This document shows positions 55,244 through 63,734 of a stretch of 64,000 nucleotides of DNA, in pieces (position 1 is the stretch's first letter; each line of letters starts with the position of its first letter). The notes beneath the pieces were generated by a model. That model had not been told where the DNA came from. It searched no databases and worked only from the letters and a program-made list of their open reading frames with translations. The DNA lies in the NCBI GenBank assembly GCA_022769545.1, contig JALEJS010000024.1, positions 1-64,000 on the forward strand, written 5' to 3'. Source of the DNA: Blautia sp. Lineage in GTDB: Bacteria; Bacillota; Clostridia; Lachnospirales; Lachnospiraceae. The translations under genes and the position numbers were made by a program.

Positions 55244-55288
55244 GCTCATTTCATCCGGAAATATATGAAGAAAAAAGAGGATAAAAAA

Positions 55289-56503
55289 ATGAAAAGAAAA
55301 ACGTTGGTAGCTTTACTTTCAGCAATTTCCGTAACTTGCGGAATGTTTTCGGCAGGCAGTGTTTCCGTCATTGCAGAAGAGACAGCTGCAGAAGAGGAAG
55401 TACAGGAGGAATCCGGGGATGCAGATCAGGCTGCAGCGGATCATGTGGCTGAACTGATTGACAAGATCTATGTACAGGAAAGAACCGAGACGACCGATGA
55501 GGACTGTACAGCAGCCAAAGAGGCGTGGGACAGCCTCTCAGATGTACAGAAGGAACTGGTAGAAGGAGAGGAAGCCAGCCCGGATTATTTTGGACTGGAT
55601 ACCGGAGATGCATCCGGAGATGATGTACGAAATGCGGATGAAATCGGAGAGAATGAGCTGCTTGTCGTAAGCTTCGGTACTTCCTATAATGACAGCCGTA
55701 TCGAAGATATCAAAGGAATCGAGGATGCACTTCAGGAAGCATATCCGGACTGGTCCGTGAGAAGAGCATTCACAGCACAGATCATCATCAATCATGTTCA
55801 GGCAAGAGACGGCGAGCAGATCGATAATATGCAGCAGGCACTGGATCGTGCTGTTGCAAACGGCGTAAAAAATCTTGTGGTTCAGCCGACGCATCTGATG
55901 CATGGTGCAGAATACGATGAGATGACCGAGGCGATTGATGCATATCGCGATCAGTTCGAGACCGTTGCTGTCGCAGAACCGATGCTCGGCGAGGTGGGTG
56001 ACGACGCATCCGTAATTAACGAAGATAAGGCAGCCGTTGCCAAAGCCGTTGCTGAAGCAGCAGTGGCAGATGCCGGATATGACAGCATGGAAGCAGCTGC
56101 AGAAGATGGAACCGCCATTGTATTCCTCGGACATGGAACCTCCCATACAGCGAAGATATCCTACAGCCAGATGCAGACGCAGATGAATGAGCTCGGATAC
56201 ACCAATGCATTTATCGGTACCGTAGAAGGAGAGCCGGAAGAAACCGCCTGTGATGCAGTTGTGGAATCGGTGAAGGATGCCGGATTCAGCAAAGTCATTC
56301 TTCGTCCTCTTATGGTGGTCGCAGGTGACCATGCCAATAATGATATGGCAGGTGCGGAAGAGGATTCCTGGAAGAGCATCTTTGAAGCATCCGGAAGCTT
56401 TGACAGTGTGGATGCACAGATTGCCGGACTTGGAAGAATTGATGCTGTGAAGCAGCTTTACGTAGAGCATACAAAAGCAGCCATTGATTCTGTCGCTGAA
56501 TAA
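55289..56503 (+). CDS. cbiK: Secreted sirohydrochlorin cobaltochelatase, CbiK-like
   Basis: 404 residues. Start at 55289 with AAGAGGA ahead; a signal peptide (residues 5-28, ends SVIA|EE) puts it outside the membrane. An acidic helical module (about 45-85, with CTAAKEAWDSLSDVQKELV) precedes the chelatase core: ELLVVSFGTSYNDSR, PTHLMHGAEYDEM (His202, His205), FLGHGTSHTAKISYSQMQ (His282, His286) and RPLMVVAGDHANNDMAG (His348). CbiK inserts Co2+ into sirohydrochlorin in anaerobic cobalamin synthesis; an extracellular copy suggests metal or tetrapyrrole capture. First gene of the riboswitch operon. Confidence 0.85.
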   Translation: MKRKTLVALLSAISVTCGMFSAGSVSVIAEETAAEEEVQEESGDADQAAADHVAELIDKIYVQERTETTDEDCTAAKEAWDSLSDVQKELVEGEEASPDYFGLDTGDASGDDVRNADEIGENELLVVSFGTSYNDSRIEDIKGIEDALQEAYPDWSVRRAFTAQIIINHVQARDGEQIDNMQQALDRAVANGVKNLVVQPTHLMHGAEYDEMTEAIDAYRDQFETVAVAEPMLGEVGDDASVINEDKAAVAKAVAEAAVADAGYDSMEAAAEDGTAIVFLGHGTSHTAKISYSQMQTQMNELGYTNAFIGTVEGEPEETACDAVVESVKDAGFSKVILRPLMVVAGDHANNDMAGAEEDSWKSIFEASGSFDSVDAQIAGLGRIDAVKQLYVEHTKAAIDSVAE

Positions 56504-56528
56504 GTAAAAATACAGAACAGAAAAAAAC

Positions 56529-56562
56529 ACTGCCCGGATGCTTTTCCTGCATTCCGGGCAGT
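56529..56562 (+). terminator. Intercistronic hairpin after cbiK
   Basis: Ten-base perfect stem (actgcccgga with tccgggcagt) with a 14-base loop and no T-run; likely an attenuator or RNA-stability element rather than a full stop. Confidence 0.5.
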
Positions 56563-56585
56563 CACTGTAAGAGGAGAGAATGAAG

Positions 56586-57380
56586 ATGAAACGATTTTTC
56601 GCAATGATTTTGTCAATCCTGGGGATACAGGCTGTGCTGATGGGGGCCTGTACCGTACTTGCTTCAGAAATTCCGGAGGATGGTGTATATCGTGCCATAT
56701 TTGACACAGACAGCAGCATGTTTCATGTAAATGAAGCAAATGACGGTCGGGGAATCCTTACCGTGGAAGATGGAAAAATGACAATTCATGTCAGTCTTGC
56801 CTCCAAAGGTATTCTGAATCTTTTTGCAGGTCTTGCAGAGGACGCAAAAAAGGATGGGGCAGAGCTGCTTCAGCCAACCACAGATACCGTGACCTACAGC
56901 GACGGCATGACAGAAGAAGTGTATGGTTTCGATATTCCGGTTCCTGCGCTGGATGAGGAATTTGATGTTGCACTTATCGGGAAAAAGGGTAAATGGTATG
57001 ATCATAAAGTCTGCGTATCTGATCCGGTTGCAGAAGACAGCAGTTCTTCTGTGGAGCTGGAAGACGGTGATTACACCATGGAAGTAACATTTGCAGGCGG
57101 AACCGGCAAAGCAACCGTAGAATCTCCTGCATCAGTTCGGATCGCAGAAGGAAAAGCCATGGCCACGATCGTATGGAGCAGTCCGAATTATGACTATATG
57201 ATCGTAGACGGAGAAAAATATGAACTCACGAACACGGATGGAAATTCGGTCTTTGAGATTCCGATCGCTGCGTTTGATACGGAACTGCAGGTAATTGCGG
57301 ACACGACAGCGATGAGTACACCTCACGAAATTGAGTATACACTGATATTTGATTCCACATCCGCGAAAAAGGCAGAATAA
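56586..57380 (+). CDS. Secreted two-domain beta-rich protein, NEAT-like, of unknown ligand
   Basis: 264 residues. Start at 56586 (9 bases from GAGGAG); 56580 is too close. Signal segment about residues 3-27; a Cys at about residue 22 (MGAC) is a weak lipobox alternative. Two similar domains follow (about 29-142 and 148-255), each starting with DG(V/D)Y and containing beta strands and a tyrosine-rich loop (SPNYDYMIVDGEKYEL). This loosely resembles iron-transport-associated (NEAT) domains that bind heme, but I cannot confirm it. Two bases separate it from the binding-protein gene, so it belongs to the same operon. Confidence 0.68.
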   Translation: MKRFFAMILSILGIQAVLMGACTVLASEIPEDGVYRAIFDTDSSMFHVNEANDGRGILTVEDGKMTIHVSLASKGILNLFAGLAEDAKKDGAELLQPTTDTVTYSDGMTEEVYGFDIPVPALDEEFDVALIGKKGKWYDHKVCVSDPVAEDSSSSVELEDGDYTMEVTFAGGTGKATVESPASVRIAEGKAMATIVWSSPNYDYMIVDGEKYELTNTDGNSVFEIPIAAFDTELQVIADTTAMSTPHEIEYTLIFDSTSAKKAE

Positions 57381-57382
57381 TT

Positions 57383-58528
57383 ATGAAAAAAACAGTTCTT
57401 CAATTTATTACGGTACTGATATGTTTACTGATGTACACACCATGTATTTACGCTTCGGAGGAAGATACCGATTCTGTTTCTCTGCCCGGACTGACGTTTG
57501 ATCACAGCATGGAGCTTTCCTATGCGGAAGAATTCCATGTGGATTATTACGAAGATGGATATGCCCTGATCACCATTGAGCAGGAAGGACAGTATCTGGT
57601 TGTTCCGGAAGGAAAAGAGGTGCCGGAAGATCTGGACGTATCTGTTACGGTACTGAAGCAGCCGCTGAATCAGGTCTATCTGGTCGCAACTTCTGCCATG
57701 GATCTTTTCCGGGCTATCGATTGTATGGACCGAATTCGCCTGTCCGGAACCAGGGAAGACGGATGGTATATTCCGGAAGCTGTGGAGGAAATGAAGGAAG
57801 GAAATATCATTTACGCAGGAAAGTACAATGCTCCGGATTACGAGCAGATCCTGAATCAGAGCTGTGGGCTCGCAGTAGAGTCTACGATGATTCATCACAA
57901 TCCGGAGGTGAAAGAAAAACTGGAACAGTTTGGAATACCTGTTCTGGTGGAGCGTTCCAGCTATGAAAATCATCCTCTTGGAAGGACAGAATGGATGAAG
58001 CTGTACGCAGTGCTGTTTGATAAAGAAGAACTTGCAGAACAGCTCTTTCAGGAACAGACCGACAGACTGGATGCGGTTCTGTCCGCGGACGCGACCGGAA
58101 AAACAGTAGCCTTTTTCTATATTAATTCCACCGGAGCAGTCAATATCCGCAAAAGCAATGATTATGTTTCCAGAATGATTGAACTGGCAGGAGGAACCTA
58201 TCTTCCTGAGGATACGGGAGAGGATGATAATGCATTGTCAACGATGAATATGCAGATGGAAGAGTTTTATGCAAAGGCAAAGGAAGCAGATTATATCATA
58301 TATAACAGTACGATTGACGGGGAACTGAACACGATCGATGATCTGCTTACCAAGAGCAGTCTTCTTTCTGATTTCAAAGCGGTAAAAAATCAGAATGTGT
58401 GGTGTACGGGCAAGAATCTGTTTCAGGAGACGACCGGTCTCGGAACCATGATCGAGGACATTCACACCTTACTGACGACAGAGGATCCTTCTCTGGATAA
58501 ACTCACCTACATGCATCGCCTGAAATGA
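57383..58528 (+). CDS. FecB/BtuF-type ABC substrate-binding protein
   Basis: 381 residues. Signal peptide ends IYASEE; no proper lipobox. The mature part has the two-lobed class III pattern: VYLVATSAMDLFRAIDCMDRIRLSG, GKYNAPDYEQILNQSCGLAVEST, FGIPVLVERSSYENHPLGRTEWMKLYAVLF, and a C-terminal SDFKAVKNQNVW. With the FecCD-like permease and ATPase that follow, it would import a cobalamin, heme or siderophore-like ligand. The N-terminal 75 residues are longer than usual and unassigned. Confidence 0.85.
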   Translation: MKKTVLQFITVLICLLMYTPCIYASEEDTDSVSLPGLTFDHSMELSYAEEFHVDYYEDGYALITIEQEGQYLVVPEGKEVPEDLDVSVTVLKQPLNQVYLVATSAMDLFRAIDCMDRIRLSGTREDGWYIPEAVEEMKEGNIIYAGKYNAPDYEQILNQSCGLAVESTMIHHNPEVKEKLEQFGIPVLVERSSYENHPLGRTEWMKLYAVLFDKEELAEQLFQEQTDRLDAVLSADATGKTVAFFYINSTGAVNIRKSNDYVSRMIELAGGTYLPEDTGEDDNALSTMNMQMEEFYAKAKEADYIIYNSTIDGELNTIDDLLTKSSLLSDFKAVKNQNVWCTGKNLFQETTGLGTMIEDIHTLLTTEDPSLDKLTYMHRLK

Positions 58529-58596
58529 TAATATATGAGTCAGGGGACAGATGGACATAAAATACGTCGTGCACATTTGTCGTGTAACTCTAAATA

Positions 58597-58620
58597 TATG
58601 AGTTGAGGTCAAAAGGAGAT
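58597..58620 (+). repeat. Partial match to the dispersed repeat core, inverted
   Basis: TATGAGTTGAGGTCAAAAGG resembles the complement of copies 1 and 2 (tatg, then ttggggtcaaaag). Here it includes the AAGGAG site of the permease gene. A 10-base ATATATGAGT also occurs at 58531 and 58594. Confidence 0.4.
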
Positions 58621-58625
58621 CAAAC

Positions 58626-59648
58626 ATGGATGAAAGAAAACGGGCAGCAAGATATGTGTCTGCCTTTTTCATATTGGGAACATTGCTGTTCATATTTTTT
58701 GTCTGGAATGTAAATTCCGGGAGCATTCATCTTTCCGTTGGAGAAATTCTGAATATCATTTTTCGCCGTCAGGGAGAGGAAACCGCTTACAATATCATAT
58801 GGGAAATCCGTCTTCCAAGAATTCTTTCGGTGATTATTCTGGGCGGCGCACTTTCGGTTTCCGGTTTCCTTCTTCAGACTTTTTTTAACAATCCCATTGC
58901 AGGTCCGTTTGTACTGGGAATCTCTTCCGGTGCCAAGCTGGTCGTGGCACTTCTGATGATCTGTTTTCTCAGTCATTCTGTATCGATGGGTTCCGGTGCC
59001 ATGATTCTGGCTGCTTTTTTGGGATCCATGATTTCTATGGGATTTGTTCTTCTTGTGGCAAAAAAGGTACAGAATATGTCCATGCTGGTCATCAGTGGCG
59101 TCATGATCGGATATATCTGTTCCGCAATCACAGATTTTGTGGTTACTTTTGCAGATGATTCCAATATCGTAAATCTTCACAACTGGTCACTGGGAAGTTT
59201 TTCCGGCATGTCCTGGGACAATGTGACCGTAATGGCTGTCGTCGTCTGTATTTCCATGGTGATTGTATTTTTTATGTCCAAACCAATCAGTGCCTATCAG
59301 CTTGGTGAGGCATATGCGCAGAACATGGGAGTAAACATTAAGCTGTTTCGTGTTATGCTGATCCTTCTGTCCAGCGTATTGTCGGCATGCGTCACTGCTT
59401 TTGCAGGTCCGATTTCCTTTGTGGGGATCGCAGTTCCCCATATTGCAAAAAGCCTGCTGAAAACAGCCCGGCCGATTCTGGTAATTCCGGCTTGTTTTCT
59501 GGGCGGCGCTGTTTTCTGCCTGCTTTGTGATCTGATCGCACGGACCGTATTTGCACCGACAGAACTCAGCATCAGCTCCGTGACAGCTGTTTTCGGGGCC
59601 CCCGTCGTGATTTACATTATGATTCGCCGACAGAAGAAGAGGGTATGA
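58626..59648 (+). CDS. FecCD/BtuC-type ABC permease
   Basis: 340 residues, about nine to ten membrane helices. PFVLGISSGAKLVVAL, GPISFVGIAVPHIAKSLLKT and the cytoplasmic coupling segment are typical of the BtuC/FhuB/HmuU family. Partner of the following ATPase. AAGGAG precedes the ATG. Confidence 0.93.
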   Translation: MDERKRAARYVSAFFILGTLLFIFFVWNVNSGSIHLSVGEILNIIFRRQGEETAYNIIWEIRLPRILSVIILGGALSVSGFLLQTFFNNPIAGPFVLGISSGAKLVVALLMICFLSHSVSMGSGAMILAAFLGSMISMGFVLLVAKKVQNMSMLVISGVMIGYICSAITDFVVTFADDSNIVNLHNWSLGSFSGMSWDNVTVMAVVVCISMVIVFFMSKPISAYQLGEAYAQNMGVNIKLFRVMLILLSSVLSACVTAFAGPISFVGIAVPHIAKSLLKTARPILVIPACFLGGAVFCLLCDLIARTVFAPTELSISSVTAVFGAPVVIYIMIRRQKKRV

Positions 59649-59652
59649 TATT

Positions 59653-60747
59653 ATGAAATCATTTTATTTCCATACAGATCAGCTCACAGTGGGATACAAC
59701 GGCAAGCCGCTGATACGAAAAATCAATATCCAGCTTCAAAAAGGAGAGATACTGACTCTGATCGGACCGAATGGAGCCGGAAAATCCACAATTCTGAAAA
59801 GCATAACCCGCCAGCTTCAGGTAATAGGCGGAACGGTTTTCCTGGAACAGAAAAATATGAATGCCATGTCCGGTAAAGAGATATCCAGGAAGCTTTCTGT
59901 GGTCCTCACAGAACGGATGAATCCGGAACTGATGACCTGTGAAGATGTTGTGGAAACCGGGCGTTACCCGTATACCGGCACGCTGGGAATCCTTTCTGCA
60001 AAGGACCGTGAAAAAGTCAGAGAGGCCATGGAAATGGTTCATGCCTGGGATCTGAGAGAGAGGGATTTCACTGCAATCAGTGACGGTCAGAGACAGCGGA
60101 TCCTTCTTGCAAGAGCCATCTGTCAGGAGCCGGAGATCATTATCCTTGACGAACCGACTTCTTTTCTGGATATCCGTCATAAACTGGAGCTGCTTACAAT
60201 TCTGAAAAATATGGTGATGGAAAAGCAGGTTGCAGTAATCATGTCGCTGCATGAACTGGACCTGGCCCAGAAAATATCGGATAAAGTAATCTGTGTCCAT
60301 GGGGAATATATTGAGAAATACGGCACTCCGGAAGATATTTTTACTTCTGCCTATATCCGTGAACTGTATGGGATCACAAAGGGCAGCTATAATGCATCGT
60401 TCGGGTGTATTGAGATGGAACCGCCAAAGGGAGAACCGCAGGTGTTTGTCATTGGAGGAAATGGCAGTGGAATCCCATTGTTCCGGAAACTGCAGCGGCA
60501 GGGAATTCCATTTGCAGCCGGCGTACTGCATGTCAATGATGCCGATTACCAGGTGGCAAGTGCGCTTGCATGCCGTGTCGTTTCCGAAGATCCCTTTGCA
60601 TGTATTTCACAGGAACATTTTGAGCAGGCTCTGGAGCTTCTGAAACAATGCAGGACCGTCTGCTGTCCGCTGGAAGACTTCGGTCCAATGAATGAGAAAA
60701 ACAGAATCCTGGCCGAAATGGCCAGGAAAATGGGAAAGCTTGTGTGA
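59653..60747 (+). CDS. FecE/BtuD-type ABC ATPase with extra C-terminal domain
   Basis: 364 residues; ordinary FecE/BtuD proteins are about 250-260. Walker A GPNGAGKST, signature ISDGQRQR, Walker B IIILDEPTS and switch His in MSLHELDLA lie in the first 255 residues. The last 107 residues (GEPQVFVIGGNGSGIP, VLHVNDADYQVASAL) form an extra domain with a glycine-rich loop and an unknown function; such extensions recur in clostridial and archaeal cobalamin/heme ATPases. Four bases after the permease gene. Confidence 0.92.
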   Translation: MKSFYFHTDQLTVGYNGKPLIRKINIQLQKGEILTLIGPNGAGKSTILKSITRQLQVIGGTVFLEQKNMNAMSGKEISRKLSVVLTERMNPELMTCEDVVETGRYPYTGTLGILSAKDREKVREAMEMVHAWDLRERDFTAISDGQRQRILLARAICQEPEIIILDEPTSFLDIRHKLELLTILKNMVMEKQVAVIMSLHELDLAQKISDKVICVHGEYIEKYGTPEDIFTSAYIRELYGITKGSYNASFGCIEMEPPKGEPQVFVIGGNGSGIPLFRKLQRQGIPFAAGVLHVNDADYQVASALACRVVSEDPFACISQEHFEQALELLKQCRTVCCPLEDFGPMNEKNRILAEMARKMGKLV

Positions 60748-60761
60748 CCATACGATGTTAT

Positions 60762-60790
60762 TTGCCTATCCAGGTTTTCTATGCTATAAT
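60762..60790 (+). promoter_or_regulatory. Promoter of glgA
   Basis: TTGCCT, 17 bases, TATAAT preceded by TGC (extended -10); about 95 bases ahead of the start. Confidence 0.7.
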
Positions 60791-60884
60791 CAATCTGAGG
60801 AAATTCACGAAGACTTCAGATTATGGACATCGTATTTATGTGAAAATCAAAATGAAACAGAATGGTTAATCCTGGAGGTAAGAA

Positions 60885-62978
60885 ATGGCAAGGAAAAAAG
60901 TAAACACAGCATCTGTTGAAAAGACACCTGCAAAAGCAGAGGTAAAAAAAGAAGTAAAGACAAAGGCTCCCAAAGCCGATGAAAAAAAGGTAACGACGAC
61001 TGAGGCTTCCAAGGCTGATGAGAAAAAAGAAACCAATACGCAGGCTCCCAAGGCTGAGGTAAAAGCCGCAGAAACAAAGTCAGAAGAAATAAAAGCAGAA
61101 ACGGTAAAAGAAGAAGCAGAAGTGAAACCGAAAAAACGGGCTGCAAGAAAAACAGCCGCAAAGGCGGTAAAGGAAGAAAAGGAAGAAACGCCAAAGGCGA
61201 AAACAACCAGAAAAGCCAGAACCACAAAAGCCGTGAAAGCAGCGGAAGTAACAGCAGCGGAAGAAACAGCTGTGAAGGAAAAAACAGCGGAAGAAAAAAC
61301 AGCAGAAGAAACGGTTGAAACAGCTGTGAAAAAGCCTAAGAAACGTACGGTGCGAAAAGCAAAAACCGAAGAACCAAAGGCAGCACCGGCTGAGGAAACA
61401 AAAACAGAAGAAGTAAAGAGCGAAGAACCCAAAGCAGAAGAACCGAAAACAGAAGAACCGAAAGCGGAAGAGGCAGTTGTGGAAGAGACGAAGGAAGAAG
61501 TGCCTGTTCAGGAAGTGTATTCTTCCCCTCGAAGAAGTGTTGCATTTATTGGTTCCGAATGTTATCCGTTTGTGAAGACCGGCGGACTGGGCGATGTTAT
61601 GTATGCGCTTCCGAAGGCTCTGGTAAAGCAGAACTGTGATGTGAAGGTAATCCTTCCGCGCTATAAATGTATTCCGTGGGAATATCAGCAGAAAATGGTT
61701 TATAAAGGATCCTTCCAGATGGATTTGTGTGCAGACGGAAGATCCTATTATGTTGGTATTATGGAATATGTCTGGGATGGTGTGGTATATGATTTTATTG
61801 ATAATGAAGAATTCTTCAGTGATGGAAATCCGTACACCAATCTGATCGATGATATTCCGAAATACTGCTATTTTGCAAAGGCTGCACTGGCTGCCTTGAA
61901 TTTTATGGATTGGGTTCCGGATATCATCCATTGTCATGACTGGCAGGCAGCGCTTGTTCCGGTATATTTAAGAACCATGTTTGAACATACAAAGCTGACC
62001 GGTGCAAAGACGATCCTTACAATCCATAATCTGCGGTTCCAGGGAATTTACAACATTCCCACTATCCGCTACTGGTCCGGACTGCCGGATTATGTATTCA
62101 ATAAGGATGCATTAAAGGTGGGATATCGTGATGCTAATATGTTAAAAGGCGGTCTGGCATATGCCAATGTTATCACAACCGTCAGCCATACATATGCAGG
62201 GGAAATCCAGACGGCATATTATGGTGAAAAACTGGATGCACATCTGAGATATCATTCCGGAAAGCTTCGCGGAATTGTGAACGGAATTGATTACGATATC
62301 TGGAATACAGCAACCGATTCCAGACTGTATGCAAATTATGACATAACAAACGTTCTGGAAAAGAAAAAAGAAAACAAACGCAATCTTCAGGAAGAGCTTG
62401 GACTGGTACAGGATGACCACAAGTTTGTGATCGGTCTGATTTCCAGACTGACAGATCAGAAAGGTCTGGATCTGGTAAATGCCATTATTCCACAGGTGAT
62501 GGATGAGCATACACAGATCGTTGTTCTTGGAACAGGAGATGCCGTATACGAAAATTCGTTCCGCTATTATGAAAATGCATATAAGGGAAATGTCTGCTCC
62601 AACATCATGTATGATGAGACGAGAGCTCACAAAATCTATGCAGGCGCTGATGCGCTTCTGGTTCCTTCCCAGTTTGAGCCATGTGGTCTGACACAGCTCA
62701 TTGCCATGCATTATGGTACGGTTCCGATCGTCCGTGAAACCGGCGGTCTGAAAGATACCGTAGAACCATACAACATGTTTACCAATTCCGGGAATGGATT
62801 TACATTTAACCATTATGATGCAGGTCTTCTTCTGGATGCGATCAACCGTGCCAAAACCCTGTACTTTACAAATCGCTGGTGCTGGGATGAAATGGTGCAA
62901 AGAGATATGGACAAAAACTTCTCCTGGGATAATTCCGCAAAACAGTACAAGGATCTGTATCTGGAATTAACCTGGTAA
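60885..62978 (+). CDS. glgA: Glycogen synthase with histone-H1-like N-terminal tail
   Basis: 697 residues. Residues 1-217 are low-complexity Lys/Glu/Ala/Thr with basic patches (KPKKRAARKTAAKA, KKPKKRTVRKAK) and repeated KAEEPKTEEP units. The core (218-697) is a full GlgA: FVKTGGLGDVMYALPKAL (ADP-glucose binding), HCHDWQAALVP, TIHNLRFQG, SRLTDQKGLDLV and the C-terminal GADALLVPSQFEPCGLTQ. It elongates alpha-1,4-glucan from ADP-glucose. The only ordinary start is the ATG after GGAGG at 60885, so the tail is part of the protein; a GTG at 61500 with AAGGA ahead could theoretically give a tail-less form. Confidence 0.92.
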   Translation: MARKKVNTASVEKTPAKAEVKKEVKTKAPKADEKKVTTTEASKADEKKETNTQAPKAEVKAAETKSEEIKAETVKEEAEVKPKKRAARKTAAKAVKEEKEETPKAKTTRKARTTKAVKAAEVTAAEETAVKEKTAEEKTAEETVETAVKKPKKRTVRKAKTEEPKAAPAEETKTEEVKSEEPKAEEPKTEEPKAEEAVVEETKEEVPVQEVYSSPRRSVAFIGSECYPFVKTGGLGDVMYALPKALVKQNCDVKVILPRYKCIPWEYQQKMVYKGSFQMDLCADGRSYYVGIMEYVWDGVVYDFIDNEEFFSDGNPYTNLIDDIPKYCYFAKAALAALNFMDWVPDIIHCHDWQAALVPVYLRTMFEHTKLTGAKTILTIHNLRFQGIYNIPTIRYWSGLPDYVFNKDALKVGYRDANMLKGGLAYANVITTVSHTYAGEIQTAYYGEKLDAHLRYHSGKLRGIVNGIDYDIWNTATDSRLYANYDITNVLEKKKENKRNLQEELGLVQDDHKFVIGLISRLTDQKGLDLVNAIIPQVMDEHTQIVVLGTGDAVYENSFRYYENAYKGNVCSNIMYDETRAHKIYAGADALLVPSQFEPCGLTQLIAMHYGTVPIVRETGGLKDTVEPYNMFTNSGNGFTFNHYDAGLLLDAINRAKTLYFTNRWCWDEMVQRDMDKNFSWDNSAKQYKDLYLELTW

Positions 62979-63270
62979 CATGAATAATGAAACAATCTGC
63001 GGCGTTTTGTAAACGACCGGATGAGAAAATGAATGTGAGGTGAGAGAATGGACGGCAGCAGTTGCAGTTGTGATCGAAGTCTGGACATGGTATTCATAGA
63101 CAGACGACACGCAGATTCTTCTGTGCCGTCTGTTTTCTGACCGGAAATACCCGGATGGTGTTTCATCGTCTCTGCGGATTTGGCAGAGAGCGTAATGAAA
63201 AGAATATAACTCAGAAGAATGGATACCATTGTCCCAAAACACATGTTTTGCAGGTGACAGTGGTATTTTT
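62979..63270. other. Non-coding gap between glgA and the mgtE remnant
   Basis: Contains the glgA terminator and no gene I can support. I looked for an M-box magnesium riboswitch ahead of the mgtE remnant and could not find its conserved elements. Confidence 0.6.
63101..63138 (+). terminator. Terminator after glgA
   Basis: Stem cagacg(a)cac with gtg(c)cgtctg (one mismatch) and TTTTCTG, about 120 bases after the stop codon. Confidence 0.65.
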
Positions 63271-63719
63271 ATGCCCTTTTGCCTGTATACGCTTCTTGAT
63301 TCTGAGACGCTGGCAGGAATTCTGGAATATTCGGAAAAACTTCCGGATTATATGGGACAAGACTTGTAGACGATGAAATGGGAGATGACTATGCAAAACT
63401 TGCCGGTTTAACCGCAGAGGAAGATCTGCAGGAGCCAATAAAGAAAAGTATGAAAAAAAGACTTCCATGGCTGATCATTCTGCTTGCCCTTGGAATGGTG
63501 GTATCCAGTGTGGTAGGAGTGTTTGAAAAAGTGGTTGCAGAACTGGCCATGATTGTATGCTTTCAGTCCCTGGTTCTGGATATGGCGGGAAATGTGGGAA
63601 CACAGTCACTGGCAGTAACCATCCGCGTGTCGCTGATCACGACAGTCAATGACCTGGTTGCCGTTGTCACTTAATACGGTCTGGCATGGTTTATGCTGAT
63701 ACATGTACTGCAGCTCTGA
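63271..63719 (+). pseudogene. mgtE: Decayed mgtE magnesium transporter remnant
   Basis: Three MgtE segments remain. 63271-63358 encodes LLDSETLAGILEYSEKLPDYMG, but in another frame from the next part. From about 63360 the frame reads RLVDDEMGDDYAKLAGL and continues through the first membrane helices to NVGTQSLAVTIRV, skipping the roughly 200-residue CBS region. That jumps to SLITTVNDLVAVV, the last helix, with a TAA at 63672 in place of a Tyr codon before YGLAWFMLIHVLQL ends at 63717. So there are at least two internal deletions, a frameshift and a nonsense codon. Not functional. Confidence 0.8.
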
Positions 63720-63734
63720 ACTGGCTGTGCCCGG

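Noticed and set aside
60866-61432. Long antisense open frame opposite the glycogen synthase tail
   Set aside because: The Ser/Ala/Phe-rich translation only mirrors the Lys/Glu codon repeats on the coding strand; no ribosome binding site or family match.
62979-63270. M-box (magnesium) riboswitch ahead of the mgtE remnant
   Set aside because: The conserved GTTAGGTGAGGCTCC-type elements are not present; the region is not otherwise informative.
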